From NCBI GenBank assembly GCA_015272325.1, contig JACYLU010000028.1:186001-250000 (forward strand): a stretch of DNA of 64,000 nt, given 5' to 3'. Shown piece after piece: positions 37,008-46,157 of this stretch; within the stretch, counting starts at the first letter, position 1; every line of letters starts with the position of its first letter. Below the pieces are notes generated by a model. The model was not told the origin of the DNA. It searched no databases and saw only the letters and a program-made list of their open reading frames with translations. The translations under genes and the position numbers were made by a program. This DNA comes from Synechococcales cyanobacterium C42_A2020_086. GTDB lineage: Bacteria > Cyanobacteriota > Cyanobacteriia > Elainellales > Elainellaceae.

Positions 37008-38048
37008 ATGAGTCGATATGCAGCAGAGTTGCGGCAGACCGCCAGGGCGATGGTTGCTCCTGGCAAAGGCATTCTGGCAATGGATGAGAGCAATGCTACC
37101 TGCAACAAGCGTTTTGAGATGCTCGGAATTCCCACCACCGAAGAGCGACGTCGCGCTTATCGGGAGCTAATCTTAACAACCCCTAATCTCAGCGAGTTCA
37201 TTAGCGGTGCTATTCTCTACGACGAAACGATTCGCCAGTTGTCTCAGGCGGGTGTTCCCTTCACCCAAGTGATGCAGGACGCGGGCATGATCGTGGGGAT
37301 TAAAGTGGATACGGGGGCCAAAGATTTGGCGACCTGTCCTGGAGAAAAGGTCACAGAAGGACTCGATGGGCTGCGCGAGCGAATTGCTGAGTACTACCAA
37401 ATGGGAGCGCGGTTTGCCAAATGGCGAGCGGTGATTACTATTGGTGACGCGATTCCCAGTCGGACTTGCATCGAAGCAAATGCTCATGCCCTTGCCCGCT
37501 ACGCCGCCTTGTGCCAGGAAGGGGGACTCGTCCCGATCGTTGAACCTGAAGTGCTGATTGATGGCAACCATCCGATTGAGCGATGCTATCAGGTCACCGA
37601 TCAGACTCTACAAGCTGTGTTTGCGCAGCTGCGGCTGCAAAATGTGGCGTTGGACCAGATGATTCTCAAGCCTAGTATGGTGATTGCTGGGTTAGATTGC
37701 CCCACCCAGTCTACGGTTGAGCAGGTTGCCGAGATGACGATTCAAGTCCTCCGCGATACTGTGCCTGCAACTGTTCCAGGAGTTGCGTTTCTTTCAGGCG
37801 GGCAGAGCAATCAACGTTCGACAGAACATCTCAACCTGATGAACGTCAAGTACGGCGCTTTGTGTCCTTGGCGCATTACGTTTTCCTATGCCCGAGCCAT
37901 TCAACAACCGGCCCTGCTGCACTGGGCGGGTAATGATGCCAACATTCCGGCAGCTCAACAGTTGCTCTACCACCGAGCTAAGCTGAACGGGTTGGCCAGC
38001 TTGGGACAGTATGAACCAGCCATGGAGAAACAAACGGTCTTAGTCTAA
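37008..38048 (+). CDS. fda: Fructose-bisphosphate aldolase, class I
   Basis: Cleaves fructose-1,6-bisphosphate (and in the Calvin cycle joins triose phosphates) through a lysine Schiff base, with no metal. The 346-residue length, N-terminal GKGILAMDESNATCNKRF, the ARFAKWRAVI segment and the Schiff-base lysine in MILKPSMV are class I signatures; GVAFLSGGQS binds phosphate. Most cyanobacteria also have a metal-dependent class II enzyme; a class I copy can spare metal. An ATTGAGGAATC ribosome-binding site precedes the ATG. Confidence 0.93.
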   Translation: MSRYAAELRQTARAMVAPGKGILAMDESNATCNKRFEMLGIPTTEERRRAYRELILTTPNLSEFISGAILYDETIRQLSQAGVPFTQVMQDAGMIVGIKVDTGAKDLATCPGEKVTEGLDGLRERIAEYYQMGARFAKWRAVITIGDAIPSRTCIEANAHALARYAALCQEGGLVPIVEPEVLIDGNHPIERCYQVTDQTLQAVFAQLRLQNVALDQMILKPSMVIAGLDCPTQSTVEQVAEMTIQVLRDTVPATVPGVAFLSGGQSNQRSTEHLNLMNVKYGALCPWRITFSYARAIQQPALLHWAGNDANIPAAQQLLYHRAKLNGLASLGQYEPAMEKQTVLV

Positions 38049-38208
38049 GGGCAATGTAAAACTCAGTAGTAGCGAGGAGTCAGATGGAGTTTTTCCCTGA
38101 TTCCTCTGCTCTTAGCCAACGTTGACATCTTCTGCAATTCCTTTGTGAGCCATTTAGGAAGAATGCTGTTGACCGATTGTACTAAGCGCTTTACTCCATG
38201 CTGTAACA

Positions 38209-38367
38209 ATGCCAGTTTGTCCCTGCTGCTGCGACACTCTACTTCGCCATGTGCGTGACTCGAAAGTGTATTGGTTTTGTCTAACCTGCCATCAAGAAAT
38301 GCCAGTCTTTGAAGGATTGATTTCGTCTCATCATCAAAATTTGCCCCCCACCACCCGACACAAATAG
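38209..38367 (+). CDS. Small zinc-ribbon-like protein (52 aa)
   Basis: A complete 52-residue frame, MPVCPCCCDTLLRHV then YWFCLTCHQEMPVFEG. Two cysteine pairs (CPCC and CLTC) spaced by about 20 residues form a zinc-ribbon pattern. Small proteins of the type 'CPxC...YWFCxxCxQxMP' recur in cyanobacteria, often unannotated because of their size. Function unknown; nucleic-acid or protein binding is possible. Confidence 0.65.
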   Translation: MPVCPCCCDTLLRHVRDSKVYWFCLTCHQEMPVFEGLISSHHQNLPPTTRHK

Positions 38368-38512
38368 GCGAACCTCTAGTTTTTGATCACCCGAATGCTT
38401 CCAGAAAAGCGACGATTTCGATACATGTAGCCTAACCAACTTTATGATATTCAGCACTTCTATCTTTTACATCAACGTGGCATTCGTGCTTAAAACTGCC
38501 TTTTGCCCAATC

Positions 38513-38782
38513 ATGTTATCCACATTGCTCCTGGGATTTATCTGGGCAGTCATTATGGCATTTCGAGATGGTATCGCTCGATTGCAAAAGCTGCATCGAA
38601 TCCCTTGCGACCGCTGTGTTTACTTTACAGGCTGCCAGTATTTGAAATGCACAGTCCACCCCCACAAAGCCCTAACGGAAGAAGCAGGCGACTGCCTAGA
38701 TTTTGAGCCTGCCTCAGCCCGCAAACTAGTTTATCAAGGTTCTCGCAAGCGATGGAGCAAAACTCGCTCGATTCAACCTTAG
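38513..38782 (+). CDS. Small membrane protein with a four-cysteine motif (89 aa)
   Basis: One N-terminal membrane helix (LSTLLLGFIWAVIMAF) is followed by a basic segment and a cluster CDRCVYFTGCQYLKC, then a further Cys in GDCLDFEP. The cysteines could bind a metal or Fe-S cluster on the cytoplasmic side. The ATG at 38513 is chosen because the helix starts directly after it; the longer frame adds 23 residues. Not recognised, but it reads like a conserved cyanobacterial protein. Confidence 0.6.
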   Translation: MLSTLLLGFIWAVIMAFRDGIARLQKLHRIPCDRCVYFTGCQYLKCTVHPHKALTEEAGDCLDFEPASARKLVYQGSRKRWSKTRSIQP

Positions 38783-38813
38783 GAGTCATGAAGAGTCATG
38801 GAGTTCATTCGCT

Positions 38814-39347
38814 ATGGACGCTGATCCATCTTCCTACGAAGCTCGAGAACTGAACTGGCAGCTCTACACCCGAGCGGGGAATCAGCAGATGCAGGGGCAG
38901 TTCTATGCTCAAGCTCAGCAGACCTACAGCCGAGCGATGGAGTTTGCGGAACTGCTGTTGGCAGAGGCGAAATCAAGTTCCACTCATCCCGATGCCATTC
39001 ATCCCTATGTGGTTTCGCACAACAACTTAGCCGATGCGTACGGGCAACTCGGCAACATTGAACAGGCAGAAGCCACGTTACAGCGCGCCTACACGGAAGT
39101 AACGGCTGTGATGAATGATCCAAACCTGTCTAAATCATTGCGGCTAGAATCCTTCAAGGCCTTAAAAGTTGTTGCCTTTGAGCTAACTCGTTTCTACCGC
39201 AATCTAAATCAGCCCACCGCCGCAGAAATGCTGTTTGCTCAAATTACTCAGCAAGCCCAGGCTTTCTTAGCCGAATTTGACTTTACCAGTCTAGAAGAAC
39301 TCAAGTCTAATGATTCGATTCATTCTCGCTACAGTTCACTAGACTGA
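38814..39347 (+). CDS. TPR-like helical protein upstream of sodA
   Basis: A 177-residue soluble protein of helix pairs with TPR character (QGQFYAQAQQTYSRAMEFAE, then NNLADAYGQLGNIEQAEATL). Such repeats bind partner proteins. It lies 40 bases upstream of the superoxide dismutase gene on the same strand, so the two are probably co-transcribed. The partner is unknown. Confidence 0.65.
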   Translation: MDADPSSYEARELNWQLYTRAGNQQMQGQFYAQAQQTYSRAMEFAELLLAEAKSSSTHPDAIHPYVVSHNNLADAYGQLGNIEQAEATLQRAYTEVTAVMNDPNLSKSLRLESFKALKVVAFELTRFYRNLNQPTAAEMLFAQITQQAQAFLAEFDFTSLEELKSNDSIHSRYSSLD

Positions 39348-39387
39348 ACATTGCCAAGTGTCCACTTACCACTAGAGGAGAACCCTC

Positions 39388-40008
39388 ATGCCGTTTGAAC
39401 TTCAACCCCTACCCTATCCCGAAGACGCATTGGAGCCGTATATCGATGCTCAAACCATGCGAATTCATCATGACTTTCACCATGGTGGCTATGTGAATAA
39501 CCTGAATAAAGCATTGGAAGAATACCCTGATTTGCAAAATCGTTCCATTGATGACTTGATTCGCAATCTATATACCCTTCCCGAAGCCGTTCGTACAGCC
39601 GTACGCAATCAGGGGGGAGGGCACTTCAACCACTCAATTTTCTGGTCCATCATGGCACCGAATGCAGGCGGCGAACCGACTGGGGAAATTGCCACGATGA
39701 TCAACGACGTGTTTGGCAACTTCGAGAACTTCAAGACTCAGTTCAACGACGCGGGGGCTAAGCACTTTGGCAGTGGCTTTGTCTGGCTAGTTCGCACTGC
39801 TGACAACAAATTTGAGATTATTAGCCAACCCAATCAGGATTGTCCTTGGTCGGACGGGCACTACCCCATCTTGTGCAACGATGTGTGGGAGCACGCCTAC
39901 TATCTCACCTACCAGAACCGCCGCCCTGAATACCTAAAGCAGTGGTGGAATACGGTGAGCTGGGATGCGGTGAATCAGCGCTACGCAGCAGCAATGCAGT
40001 CGGTCTAG
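39388..40008 (+). CDS. sodA: Superoxide dismutase, Mn-type
   Basis: A 206-residue Fe/Mn-family SOD that turns superoxide into hydrogen peroxide and oxygen. Metal ligands are His27 (RIHHDFHH), His82 (HFNHSIFW), Asp165 and His169 (DVWEHAYY). The GGGHFNHS segment and the active-site glutamine in PNQD (Gln150) are marks of the Mn type; Fe-SOD has the glutamine in the earlier segment instead. There is no signal peptide or membrane anchor, so it is probably cytoplasmic. AGAGGAG precedes the ATG. Confidence 0.88.
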   Translation: MPFELQPLPYPEDALEPYIDAQTMRIHHDFHHGGYVNNLNKALEEYPDLQNRSIDDLIRNLYTLPEAVRTAVRNQGGGHFNHSIFWSIMAPNAGGEPTGEIATMINDVFGNFENFKTQFNDAGAKHFGSGFVWLVRTADNKFEIISQPNQDCPWSDGHYPILCNDVWEHAYYLTYQNRRPEYLKQWWNTVSWDAVNQRYAAAMQSV

Positions 40009-40426
40009 CGTTCGTGAATGCAGCCGTCTAAAGCTATATTGAGTTGCTGCTTCATTCTCTACGCTTAGATCGTTAACTGTTACTCAATTTGCTGCCTTGC
40101 TGGGCTACGCCCGATCGATTTTGAGAAGCTGCCTATTAGGTTGCCCCATGCATTTGGGCTAATCCTTAATGCATTGGCAATGCCGCGAATACGACAGGTG
40201 CAACTTTAATGGTGCAATCTAATACGATTCTGAGGATATAAGCAGACGAATACCTACAAATACTCAACGGACTCAAATACCATACTCAAGTACCTAATTC
40301 CATGAAGAAGTTTGGTTGAATACCAATTGTGACCTTGAACACCACTGGCACTTCTAGCTTTCGATAGAGGAACAATGAATTTCGACACGTCAAAGTTAAA
40401 ACAACAGACGAATTCAGGTGAACCCT
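40009..40426. other. Spacer downstream of sodA
   Basis: No gene, tRNA or clear terminator was recognised in about 420 bases. The second half is AT-rich, with ACTCAACGGACTCAAATACC and a CATACTCAAGTACC variant, and probably holds the next gene's promoter. Confidence 0.45.
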
Positions 40427-40660
40427 ATGGTACAGGCTGAAAGTTCTAAGGCAATTAGCGATCTTGAATATGATTTATTGGCGGTGTTGAAAAATAAGGC
40501 AGAAGCGGTGCAGCTTTATGATACCTATCTGAAGGATGCCCAACAGGCTAATTCTCAGCCCTGTGTAGAGTTGCTGCGTCGCCTGCAAGAAGCTGACCGA
40601 CAGCATGCTCAGGAGGTGCGCCGGCATCTTCAAGAAGTGATGCAGAAAGGCAGAATGTGA
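40427..40660 (+). CDS. Small helical protein (77 aa), possibly a ferritin-like half bundle
   Basis: A two-helix protein (SDLEYDLLAVLKNKAEAVQL and VELLRRLQEADRQHAQEVRR). The E..YD....K/E..H pattern recalls half of a four-helix rubrerythrin/ferritin-like bundle, as in small cyanobacterial homologues, but metal ligands are incomplete. The ATG at 40427 is preferred over an in-frame GTG nine bases earlier. The assignment is tentative. Confidence 0.55.
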   Translation: MVQAESSKAISDLEYDLLAVLKNKAEAVQLYDTYLKDAQQANSQPCVELLRRLQEADRQHAQEVRRHLQEVMQKGRM

Positions 40661-40745
40661 ATGACAAAGCTTGGGACAGAATAGGGCGGGGTTAGTAGCT
40701 TTGGTAGTATTGTCTGTCCGGGGTCAACCCTGCCCATGCCGCTGT

Positions 40746-41387
40746 TTACGGTCGAGCATTAAGCAACCGCGCTAGATCGGCACCCGTATTGCCAGTGGCG
40801 ACCCACAGTATGGCTCGGGCAGCGTCACGAACAACTTTATTGAGCGGTTCCGGCGATTGCTCTGAGGGAACTTCAATGGGTTGAAACTGAATACCGCGAC
40901 TGCCGAGCACAATCTCACCAATCACGCGGGCCCGCGTCATGTGGTAATCGGACGTGATCACGTAGAGGCTTTCAATGCCCTGGGTCTTGAAGTAGTCTGC
41001 CAACGTGGTGAAATTGGTGACCGTATCCACTGCCTGATAGTCGAGGTGAATGCGGTCATTGTCAATACCAGCACTCGTAAATACCCATTCCGCATATTCT
41101 GGGTTGCTGCCAGAAGAAACCCAAATGGGCAGATCGGGGTGATGGCGAGCAAATTCAGCGGCAAAGCGTTCCCGTTCAGTAGCCCCGCCCAATACGAGCA
41201 CAGCTTGAGGATGCCGCCATAGCCCTTCGACCTGACGATAGCCAAAGCCAAACAACAACAGTAGAACGCTGCCTGACAGGCAACAGCTTACAGCGCGCAG
41301 TAGGCGAGCCGAGGCCGTATGGAAGGGCCGTCTCCAGGAGGAAGAAGGTGAGGAACGGGGGGCAGAAAACCACAATGGCATGGACAA
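40746..41387 (-). CDS. YdcF/SanA-like DUF218 membrane-anchored protein
   Basis: A 213-residue protein with an N-terminal membrane helix (about 30-50) and a DUF218 domain: VLVLGGATERERFAAEFA, IWVSSGSNPEYAEW and ITSDYHMTRARV are its strand-turn motifs. Members such as SanA and ElyC affect envelope integrity; the reaction is not known. The domain would face the periplasm. Several start codons lie close together, so the N-terminus is uncertain. Confidence 0.75.
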   Translation of the reverse strand: MSMPLWFSAPRSSPSSSWRRPFHTASARLLRAVSCCLSGSVLLLLFGFGYRQVEGLWRHPQAVLVLGGATERERFAAEFARHHPDLPIWVSSGSNPEYAEWVFTSAGIDNDRIHLDYQAVDTVTNFTTLADYFKTQGIESLYVITSDYHMTRARVIGEIVLGSRGIQFQPIEVPSEQSPEPLNKVVRDAARAILWVATGNTGADLARLLNARP

Positions 41388-41457
41388 TAGGGTAGTAGCA
41401 GCAGAAGAGAGCTAAACACAGACATAAGCTTACAGCACCCTTCCCCGTTCGGCCGCA

Positions 41458-42201
41458 TTATTCTTCACAAGAATTTGAATCTCCAAATGCCACGATCACG
41501 ACTGTAATGTTGTCTCGTCCGCCTCGGTCTTTTGCTGCGTTCACTAAGGCAGAGGCTGCTCGCTCGCAGGCGCGAATCGACTTCAGATGATGAGCAATAA
41601 TCTGATCTGAGAGTTCCTCAGTTAAGCCATCACTGCAGAGCAACAAGCGATCGTTTGGCTGGAGATCCAAGGGCTGGACATCAATCTGCCGCACGTCTTC
41701 CCGCCCCAGACACTTGGAAAGAATATGCCGCCACGGGTGAATCCGGGCTTGGTCCGGCGTGATGTCTCCAGATTTCATTGCTCGAGCAACCCAGGTATGG
41801 TCTTCTGTGAGTTGGTGCAGTTTAGCTCCCCGCAGCCGGTACAGCCGCGAGTCACCGATGTGAGCACACCAGGACTGCTCATCCCGAAACATGACGGCAA
41901 CCGCTGTAGTCCCCATGTCCGAGCGTTCTGGATGCTTGGATTGATCCTGCAGAATAGCCTGATTAGCCTGTAGAAATGCGCTTTCCAAAAGCTCTTGGGC
42001 AGAGTCATTGGTGTCCCAGCGGTCATCGAGGTACATCTGGATTGCCTGGGTCGCAATGCGGCTGGCTTCCTGTCCACCGGCATGCCCACCCATACCGTCT
42101 GCCACGATGAAGTATCGACCCTGCGGATCGATATAGAAGTCATCTTGGTTAACAGCTCGCAGGAGTCCCGGGTCTGTCAAACCCGTGAAGAAACGTTTCA
42201 T
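41458..42201 (-). CDS. PP2C-family Ser/Thr protein phosphatase
   Basis: A 247-residue metal-dependent phosphatase of the bacterial Stp1/PrpC type. Metal-binding aspartates are in VNQDDFYI, VADGMGGHAGG, LCSDGLTE and GGRDNITVV, and GTTAVAV and HIGDSRLYRL are in place. Such enzymes reverse Hanks-type kinase phosphorylation; no kinase gene of that type is adjacent. It lies about 33 bases downstream of the ABC1 kinase gene on the same strand, so co-expression is likely. Confidence 0.92.
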   Translation of the reverse strand: MKRFFTGLTDPGLLRAVNQDDFYIDPQGRYFIVADGMGGHAGGQEASRIATQAIQMYLDDRWDTNDSAQELLESAFLQANQAILQDQSKHPERSDMGTTAVAVMFRDEQSWCAHIGDSRLYRLRGAKLHQLTEDHTWVARAMKSGDITPDQARIHPWRHILSKCLGREDVRQIDVQPLDLQPNDRLLLCSDGLTEELSDQIIAHHLKSIRACERAASALVNAAKDRGGRDNITVVIVAFGDSNSCEE

Positions 42202-42234
42202 GGTGTGGGCCTGGCATCGAAGCTTGGGATGATG

Positions 42235-43962
42235 TTAAAACATCCGATCTGATCGATCAAGGCGAATCAGTAGGCGAATCAACGCTATACCGGCAATAGC
42301 TGCCAGCACGGCCGACAAAATTGCCAACCAAATATACTGATTCACAAGCAAGATTACAGCGGATAGGGTAAAGGCACCAACCAGCAGACTATAATTAGTC
42401 CCCATATTAACGCCACTAATGCGGCGCAGTACTCGGTCGGTTTCGGTGGAGCGCACCCGCACTCGCAAGTCACCTCGCTCCAGTTTATCCAACGTTTCCT
42501 CGATGCGGCGGGGGAGTCCTAAGGCCGTGGTACTCACCTGGGCAGCCTGACGTCCTAGTTCCCCAAGGATGCCCTCGGATAAGCCATTTGAGCGTGAGCT
42601 ATCGCCATTGGTCATAAGCTGCATTGCAAAGGGTCTTGCAACCTCCATAAAGTTAAAGTCGGGATCCAGCCCTTTACCAACTCCCTCCAGCGTGGAAAAG
42701 GCCCGCATCACAAAGGTGAAGGTTGCTGGAAAGCGAAAGGGCTGATCATAGGCAATCTCGTACAGATCATCGCTGATTGCGCTCACGGACTGTTCCTCGA
42801 AGGGTTGATCCATGAAATGATCTAGCATGTATTGGATTGAGCGCCGCACAGCCCCCATATCCTCGGCGGGTGCCAGTGCCCCCAGTTCAATCAACGACGC
42901 CACCACGCGATCGGCATCCTTTTGGGCAATCCCGAAGAAGGTATCCAGCAGCTTCTCGCGGGTGATGGGCTGTACTCGCCCCATCATGCCAAAATCATAG
43001 AAGATCAGCGCTCCCTCTGGGCTGACAGCAATATTGCCTGGATGCGGATCGGCATGGAAGAAGCCATCGTTGAGGAGCTGCTGCAGGTAAGCCTTTGCCC
43101 CCAATTGCGCCAGAATACGACGATCCAGCCCGGCAGCCTCTAGCGCCTCATAGTGACTAATTTTAATGCCTGGCAAATACTCTAGCGTCAGCACTCGCGG
43201 CGAGCTGTAGCGCCAGTAAACCCGCGGCACCTTTACCCAGTCCTCATCGCGAAAATTGCGGCGAAAGGTATCGGCATTCCGCCCTTCGTTAAGATATTCA
43301 ATTTCTTCCCACAGAATGCGGCAGCACTCAGCATAGATGCCCATCCAATCGCGCCCGCGCCCCCATCGGGGATGATTTTGGAAATAGCGAGCAATGCCCT
43401 TGAGGATTTCAAGATCAATGGTGAACAGCTTTCTCAGTCCGGGTCGCTGGACTTTTACAACTACCTCTTCGCCGGTGTGAAGCTGTGCCCGGTGGACCTG
43501 CCCCAAGCTGGCTGCCGCAATCGGAATCGGATCAAAATTGCGATACAGCTCCGGAATCGATCGCCCAAAATCCTGCTGAATGATTGCCTCAACCTGCTCG
43601 TAGCTAAAGGCAGGCACCTTATCCTGAAGCTTGGATAATTCTTCGACATATTCCACCGGAAACAGGTCGGCACGGGTAGAAAAAAGCTGCCCAACCTTGA
43701 TAAAAGTAGGACCCAGATCGAGCAACGTTTCCCGAATCCAGATGGCAAGAGCGCGACGCCGTTTGCCCTTCGTTTCATCGGTCATGCCTCCAGGATAGGT
43801 CCATGCTTTGTTGTAGGCCCACTGAGCAGCCAACAACTTGAGCACAAACGCCCAGATATCGATGTAACGGCGCTGGCGCGAATAGTTTTCCCGGTTCCAA
43901 CGGTAGGATTTATCTCCATACGACCGGACACGGTCCTGTCTTGGGGCGATTGCTTCAGGCAT
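42235..43962 (-). CDS. ABC1/UbiB/AarF atypical kinase-like protein
   Basis: A 575-residue ABC1-family protein. The KVGQLFSTRADLFP motif, the Ala-rich loop AAASLGQVHRAQLHTG with VVVKVQRPG, the catalytic FHADPHPGNIAV and the metal-binding YDFGMMG all match. Two membrane helices end the protein (SLLVGAFTLSAVILLV and LAILSAVLAAIAGIAL). Family members affect quinone biosynthesis or lipid homeostasis; in phototrophs they lie in thylakoids or plastoglobules. The start at 43962 removes 27 unlike residues of the longest frame. Confidence 0.88.
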   Translation of the reverse strand: MPEAIAPRQDRVRSYGDKSYRWNRENYSRQRRYIDIWAFVLKLLAAQWAYNKAWTYPGGMTDETKGKRRRALAIWIRETLLDLGPTFIKVGQLFSTRADLFPVEYVEELSKLQDKVPAFSYEQVEAIIQQDFGRSIPELYRNFDPIPIAAASLGQVHRAQLHTGEEVVVKVQRPGLRKLFTIDLEILKGIARYFQNHPRWGRGRDWMGIYAECCRILWEEIEYLNEGRNADTFRRNFRDEDWVKVPRVYWRYSSPRVLTLEYLPGIKISHYEALEAAGLDRRILAQLGAKAYLQQLLNDGFFHADPHPGNIAVSPEGALIFYDFGMMGRVQPITREKLLDTFFGIAQKDADRVVASLIELGALAPAEDMGAVRRSIQYMLDHFMDQPFEEQSVSAISDDLYEIAYDQPFRFPATFTFVMRAFSTLEGVGKGLDPDFNFMEVARPFAMQLMTNGDSSRSNGLSEGILGELGRQAAQVSTTALGLPRRIEETLDKLERGDLRVRVRSTETDRVLRRISGVNMGTNYSLLVGAFTLSAVILLVNQYIWLAILSAVLAAIAGIALIRLLIRLDRSDRMF

Positions 43963-44152
43963 AGCAGATAAGTCCCCCTCGTTCAATGGGGAAGGGGAGG
44001 CAGAAGTGAACCTAGAACGTTCGACGTGAGGCACAAACGGCAAAGGCTAAACGTCACCAATTGGCATGGGCGGAGTCTCCCAAGGGGGTCATTCCTCAAG
44101 AATTCACGGCTAACAAATGCCACCTGCCCAGCGGAGTGCGGCACTCTAGCGG

Positions 44153-44479
44153 TCAAGAAAGCTGATTGCGATACCGCTGCAATTCGGCGCGCAGTTGGGC
44201 AGTCTCGGCGCGTAGATCGTCGATGATAGCCTGCAGATCTTGGGGCGAAGCAGTCGTCGGGGACTGTCGTGCTGACATTCGCCCCTGCATGGCCAGCTCT
44301 TCTTCTCGGGCAGCTCGCTCAAGCACTAGCGCTGTGAACTGCCGCAGCCGCTCTCGTTGTTCGGCATCAAATTTGCCAAGTTCGCTAAATGCGTTAGTCA
44401 CCGTGTGTTCGAGCTGCTCACCTAAGGCCTCGGCGAGTGCCCTACCTACAAAAAAGGCATGAATCAATGGGTTACTCAT
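44153..44479 (-). CDS. Conserved cyanobacterial/plastid-type hypothetical protein (108 aa)
   Basis: An acidic helical protein starting MSNPLIHAFFVGRALAEALG and ending in a coiled coil (LRAETAQLRAELQRYRNQL). The pattern 'MSNP-HAFF-GRA-AE' recurs in cyanobacteria and in plant plastids (a DUF family, from memory). No enzymatic motif is seen. It lies upstream of the ABC1 kinase gene on the same strand, about 190 bases away. Confidence 0.7.
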   Translation of the reverse strand: MSNPLIHAFFVGRALAEALGEQLEHTVTNAFSELGKFDAEQRERLRQFTALVLERAAREEELAMQGRMSARQSPTTASPQDLQAIIDDLRAETAQLRAELQRYRNQLS

Positions 44480-44797
44480 AAAGATTTTTGTACAAGCTCC
44501 GCAAAGATTATAGCTTGCTTGTTTCTAGCCTGCCCTCAACGCATTGGTGGAGATCGAACCTGAAGCCTAAGAGCCAAGGTTGAGCGATTGCCTGAGAGGG
44601 CACATTAAAGAACATGAAGAGCATGAGAGAATCAGCGCTAGTTCACACTAGCCGGAATACGCTTGCTGATGACGGGCGACGTTCAGACTCAGCTTGCCCA
44701 CCTTTGACCGTAGCTACCCTTGGGTGCCGCCCTCGCCCAATTCCCCGCTCAACTTTTGTGTTAATTCTGTGTTCATTCTATGTAACTTGTGTCACCC
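44480..44797. other. Divergent spacer before the DUF58 gene
   Basis: No gene is supported. GAACATGAAGAGCATGAGAG is a small near-repeat; ATTCTGTGTTCATTCTATGT before the DUF58 start may be promoter sequence. Confidence 0.4.
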
Positions 44798-45961
44798 ATG
44801 CGTCTGCATCATCGCCTGACCCACTGGCTAGAACGAAATTGGGTGTCGCCTGCTTACAGTGGCTGGCTGCTCATCGGGCTGTCGCTGTTTTTCTTCGGCG
44901 CGGCAACCAATACAATGGCAGGCTGGCTCTATGTGATTAGCGGCACCCTCATGGCTCTGTTAGTGATTGCTGCCGTCCTGCCGGCTCAGGTCTTGCGCCC
45001 GCTTCGGGTCGAGCGTTCTCCGATTGTTCCGGTGCACAGCGGCGATACCCTATCGCTGGAGCTGCATCTATTCAACGCTTCTGCCCACCCCCAGCGGTTA
45101 GTTCTAGTACGAGACTGGGTACCGCCTGCTCTAGGCAATCCGGTAAAAACAGCCGTGGATCTCATTCCGGCTCGCGGCAGCTATCGCTGGGTCTACAATT
45201 ATCCTGCTGTAGCTCGTGGCATCTACCGTTGGCAGCATGTAGAACTGCGCACGGCAACGCCGCTGGGTTTATTCTGGTGCTGCCGCCCGCGATCGGCAAA
45301 CGCTAGGGCTGTCGTCTACCCGAGGGTGCTGCCGCTGGCCCGCTGTCCGCTCATCGATGACCTTGGGCAGAACTTGCATCAGCAGGTGGCGAGTCCGGTG
45401 CAGGCACGAGCAGCCACGACCGGAGTAACCCGAACCCTGCGTCCCTATCGCTGGGGCGATGCTACACGCCTTATCCACTGGCGCAGCAGTGCCCGCTATG
45501 GAGAACTGCGGGTGCGCGAGCTGGAAACCTACACCGGCGGGCGAGATATCGTGATCGGCTTAGATTCGGCGCTCTATTGGCCTTCGGCAAGCTTTGAGCA
45601 AGCCGTAGTTGCTGCTGCCTCACTCTATCGATATGCCCAGCAGCAGCAGTTGCGGGTCAGCCTCTGGACCGCCAAAACCGGCTTAGTGCAGACACATACT
45701 GCCGTTCTGGAAACGCTGGCAGCTACCCAACCGCAAGAAGCTCCCCTCGCTGCCCTCCCTAGGGACGAACCCCTTCTTTGGTTGACTGCCGACCAGAGCC
45801 GCCTCTCTGCCCTATCGGTGAGTAGCCGCTGGCTGCTATGGGTGGAAGAGACTGCTGCTCTGCCCCAGGCGTTCGATCGTGATTTGCCCTGCCCTGGACT
45901 GATTATCCTAAGCAACACTCCTCTGCCGCAACAGTTGCAGTCTGCCTTGAGGAATGGCTAG
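44798..45961 (+). CDS. DUF58-domain membrane-anchored protein
   Basis: A 387-residue protein with two N-terminal membrane helices (about 25-70), a beta-rich region and a DUF58 domain with the diagnostic LRPYRWGDATRLIHWRSSAR and a following ELETYTGGRDIVI. DUF58 proteins are often encoded with MoxR ATPases; none is adjacent here. The ATG at 44798 is preferred over a GTG nine bases earlier. The function is unknown, perhaps folding or maturation of envelope proteins. Confidence 0.82.
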   Translation: MRLHHRLTHWLERNWVSPAYSGWLLIGLSLFFFGAATNTMAGWLYVISGTLMALLVIAAVLPAQVLRPLRVERSPIVPVHSGDTLSLELHLFNASAHPQRLVLVRDWVPPALGNPVKTAVDLIPARGSYRWVYNYPAVARGIYRWQHVELRTATPLGLFWCCRPRSANARAVVYPRVLPLARCPLIDDLGQNLHQQVASPVQARAATTGVTRTLRPYRWGDATRLIHWRSSARYGELRVRELETYTGGRDIVIGLDSALYWPSASFEQAVVAAASLYRYAQQQQLRVSLWTAKTGLVQTHTAVLETLAATQPQEAPLAALPRDEPLLWLTADQSRLSALSVSSRWLLWVEETAALPQAFDRDLPCPGLIILSNTPLPQQLQSALRNG

Positions 45962-46021
45962 TCTAGGCAACTTCAGGGCTGTACGGTAGGGCTTAATGGC
46001 AAGACTGTAATGCTTGGAGGC

Positions 46022-46110
46022 GGTCGGAGAGATAGTCGGAGAGTCAGTTGGAGAGCCAGCCGCAACTCGTCAGCAACTCGTCAGACCAGATTCTTCAGAC
46101 CAGATTCGTC
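46022..46110. repeat. Three successive short tandem duplications
   Basis: Diverged copies of CGGAGAG-T-AGT are followed by GCAACTCGTCA twice and by ACCAGATTC.TCAG twice, in direct series before the DUF309 gene. The units differ from each other. Confidence 0.85.
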
Positions 46111-46157
46111 AAACAAAATGGAAAGAGACCGTACTATCGAGTACCATCGCCCTGAGA

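Noticed and set aside
36896-37087. 63-residue frame leading into the class I aldolase gene, possibly a leader peptide
   Set aside because: It overlaps the aldolase start in another frame, the ribosome-binding site is too close, and its second half is a shadow of the aldolase.
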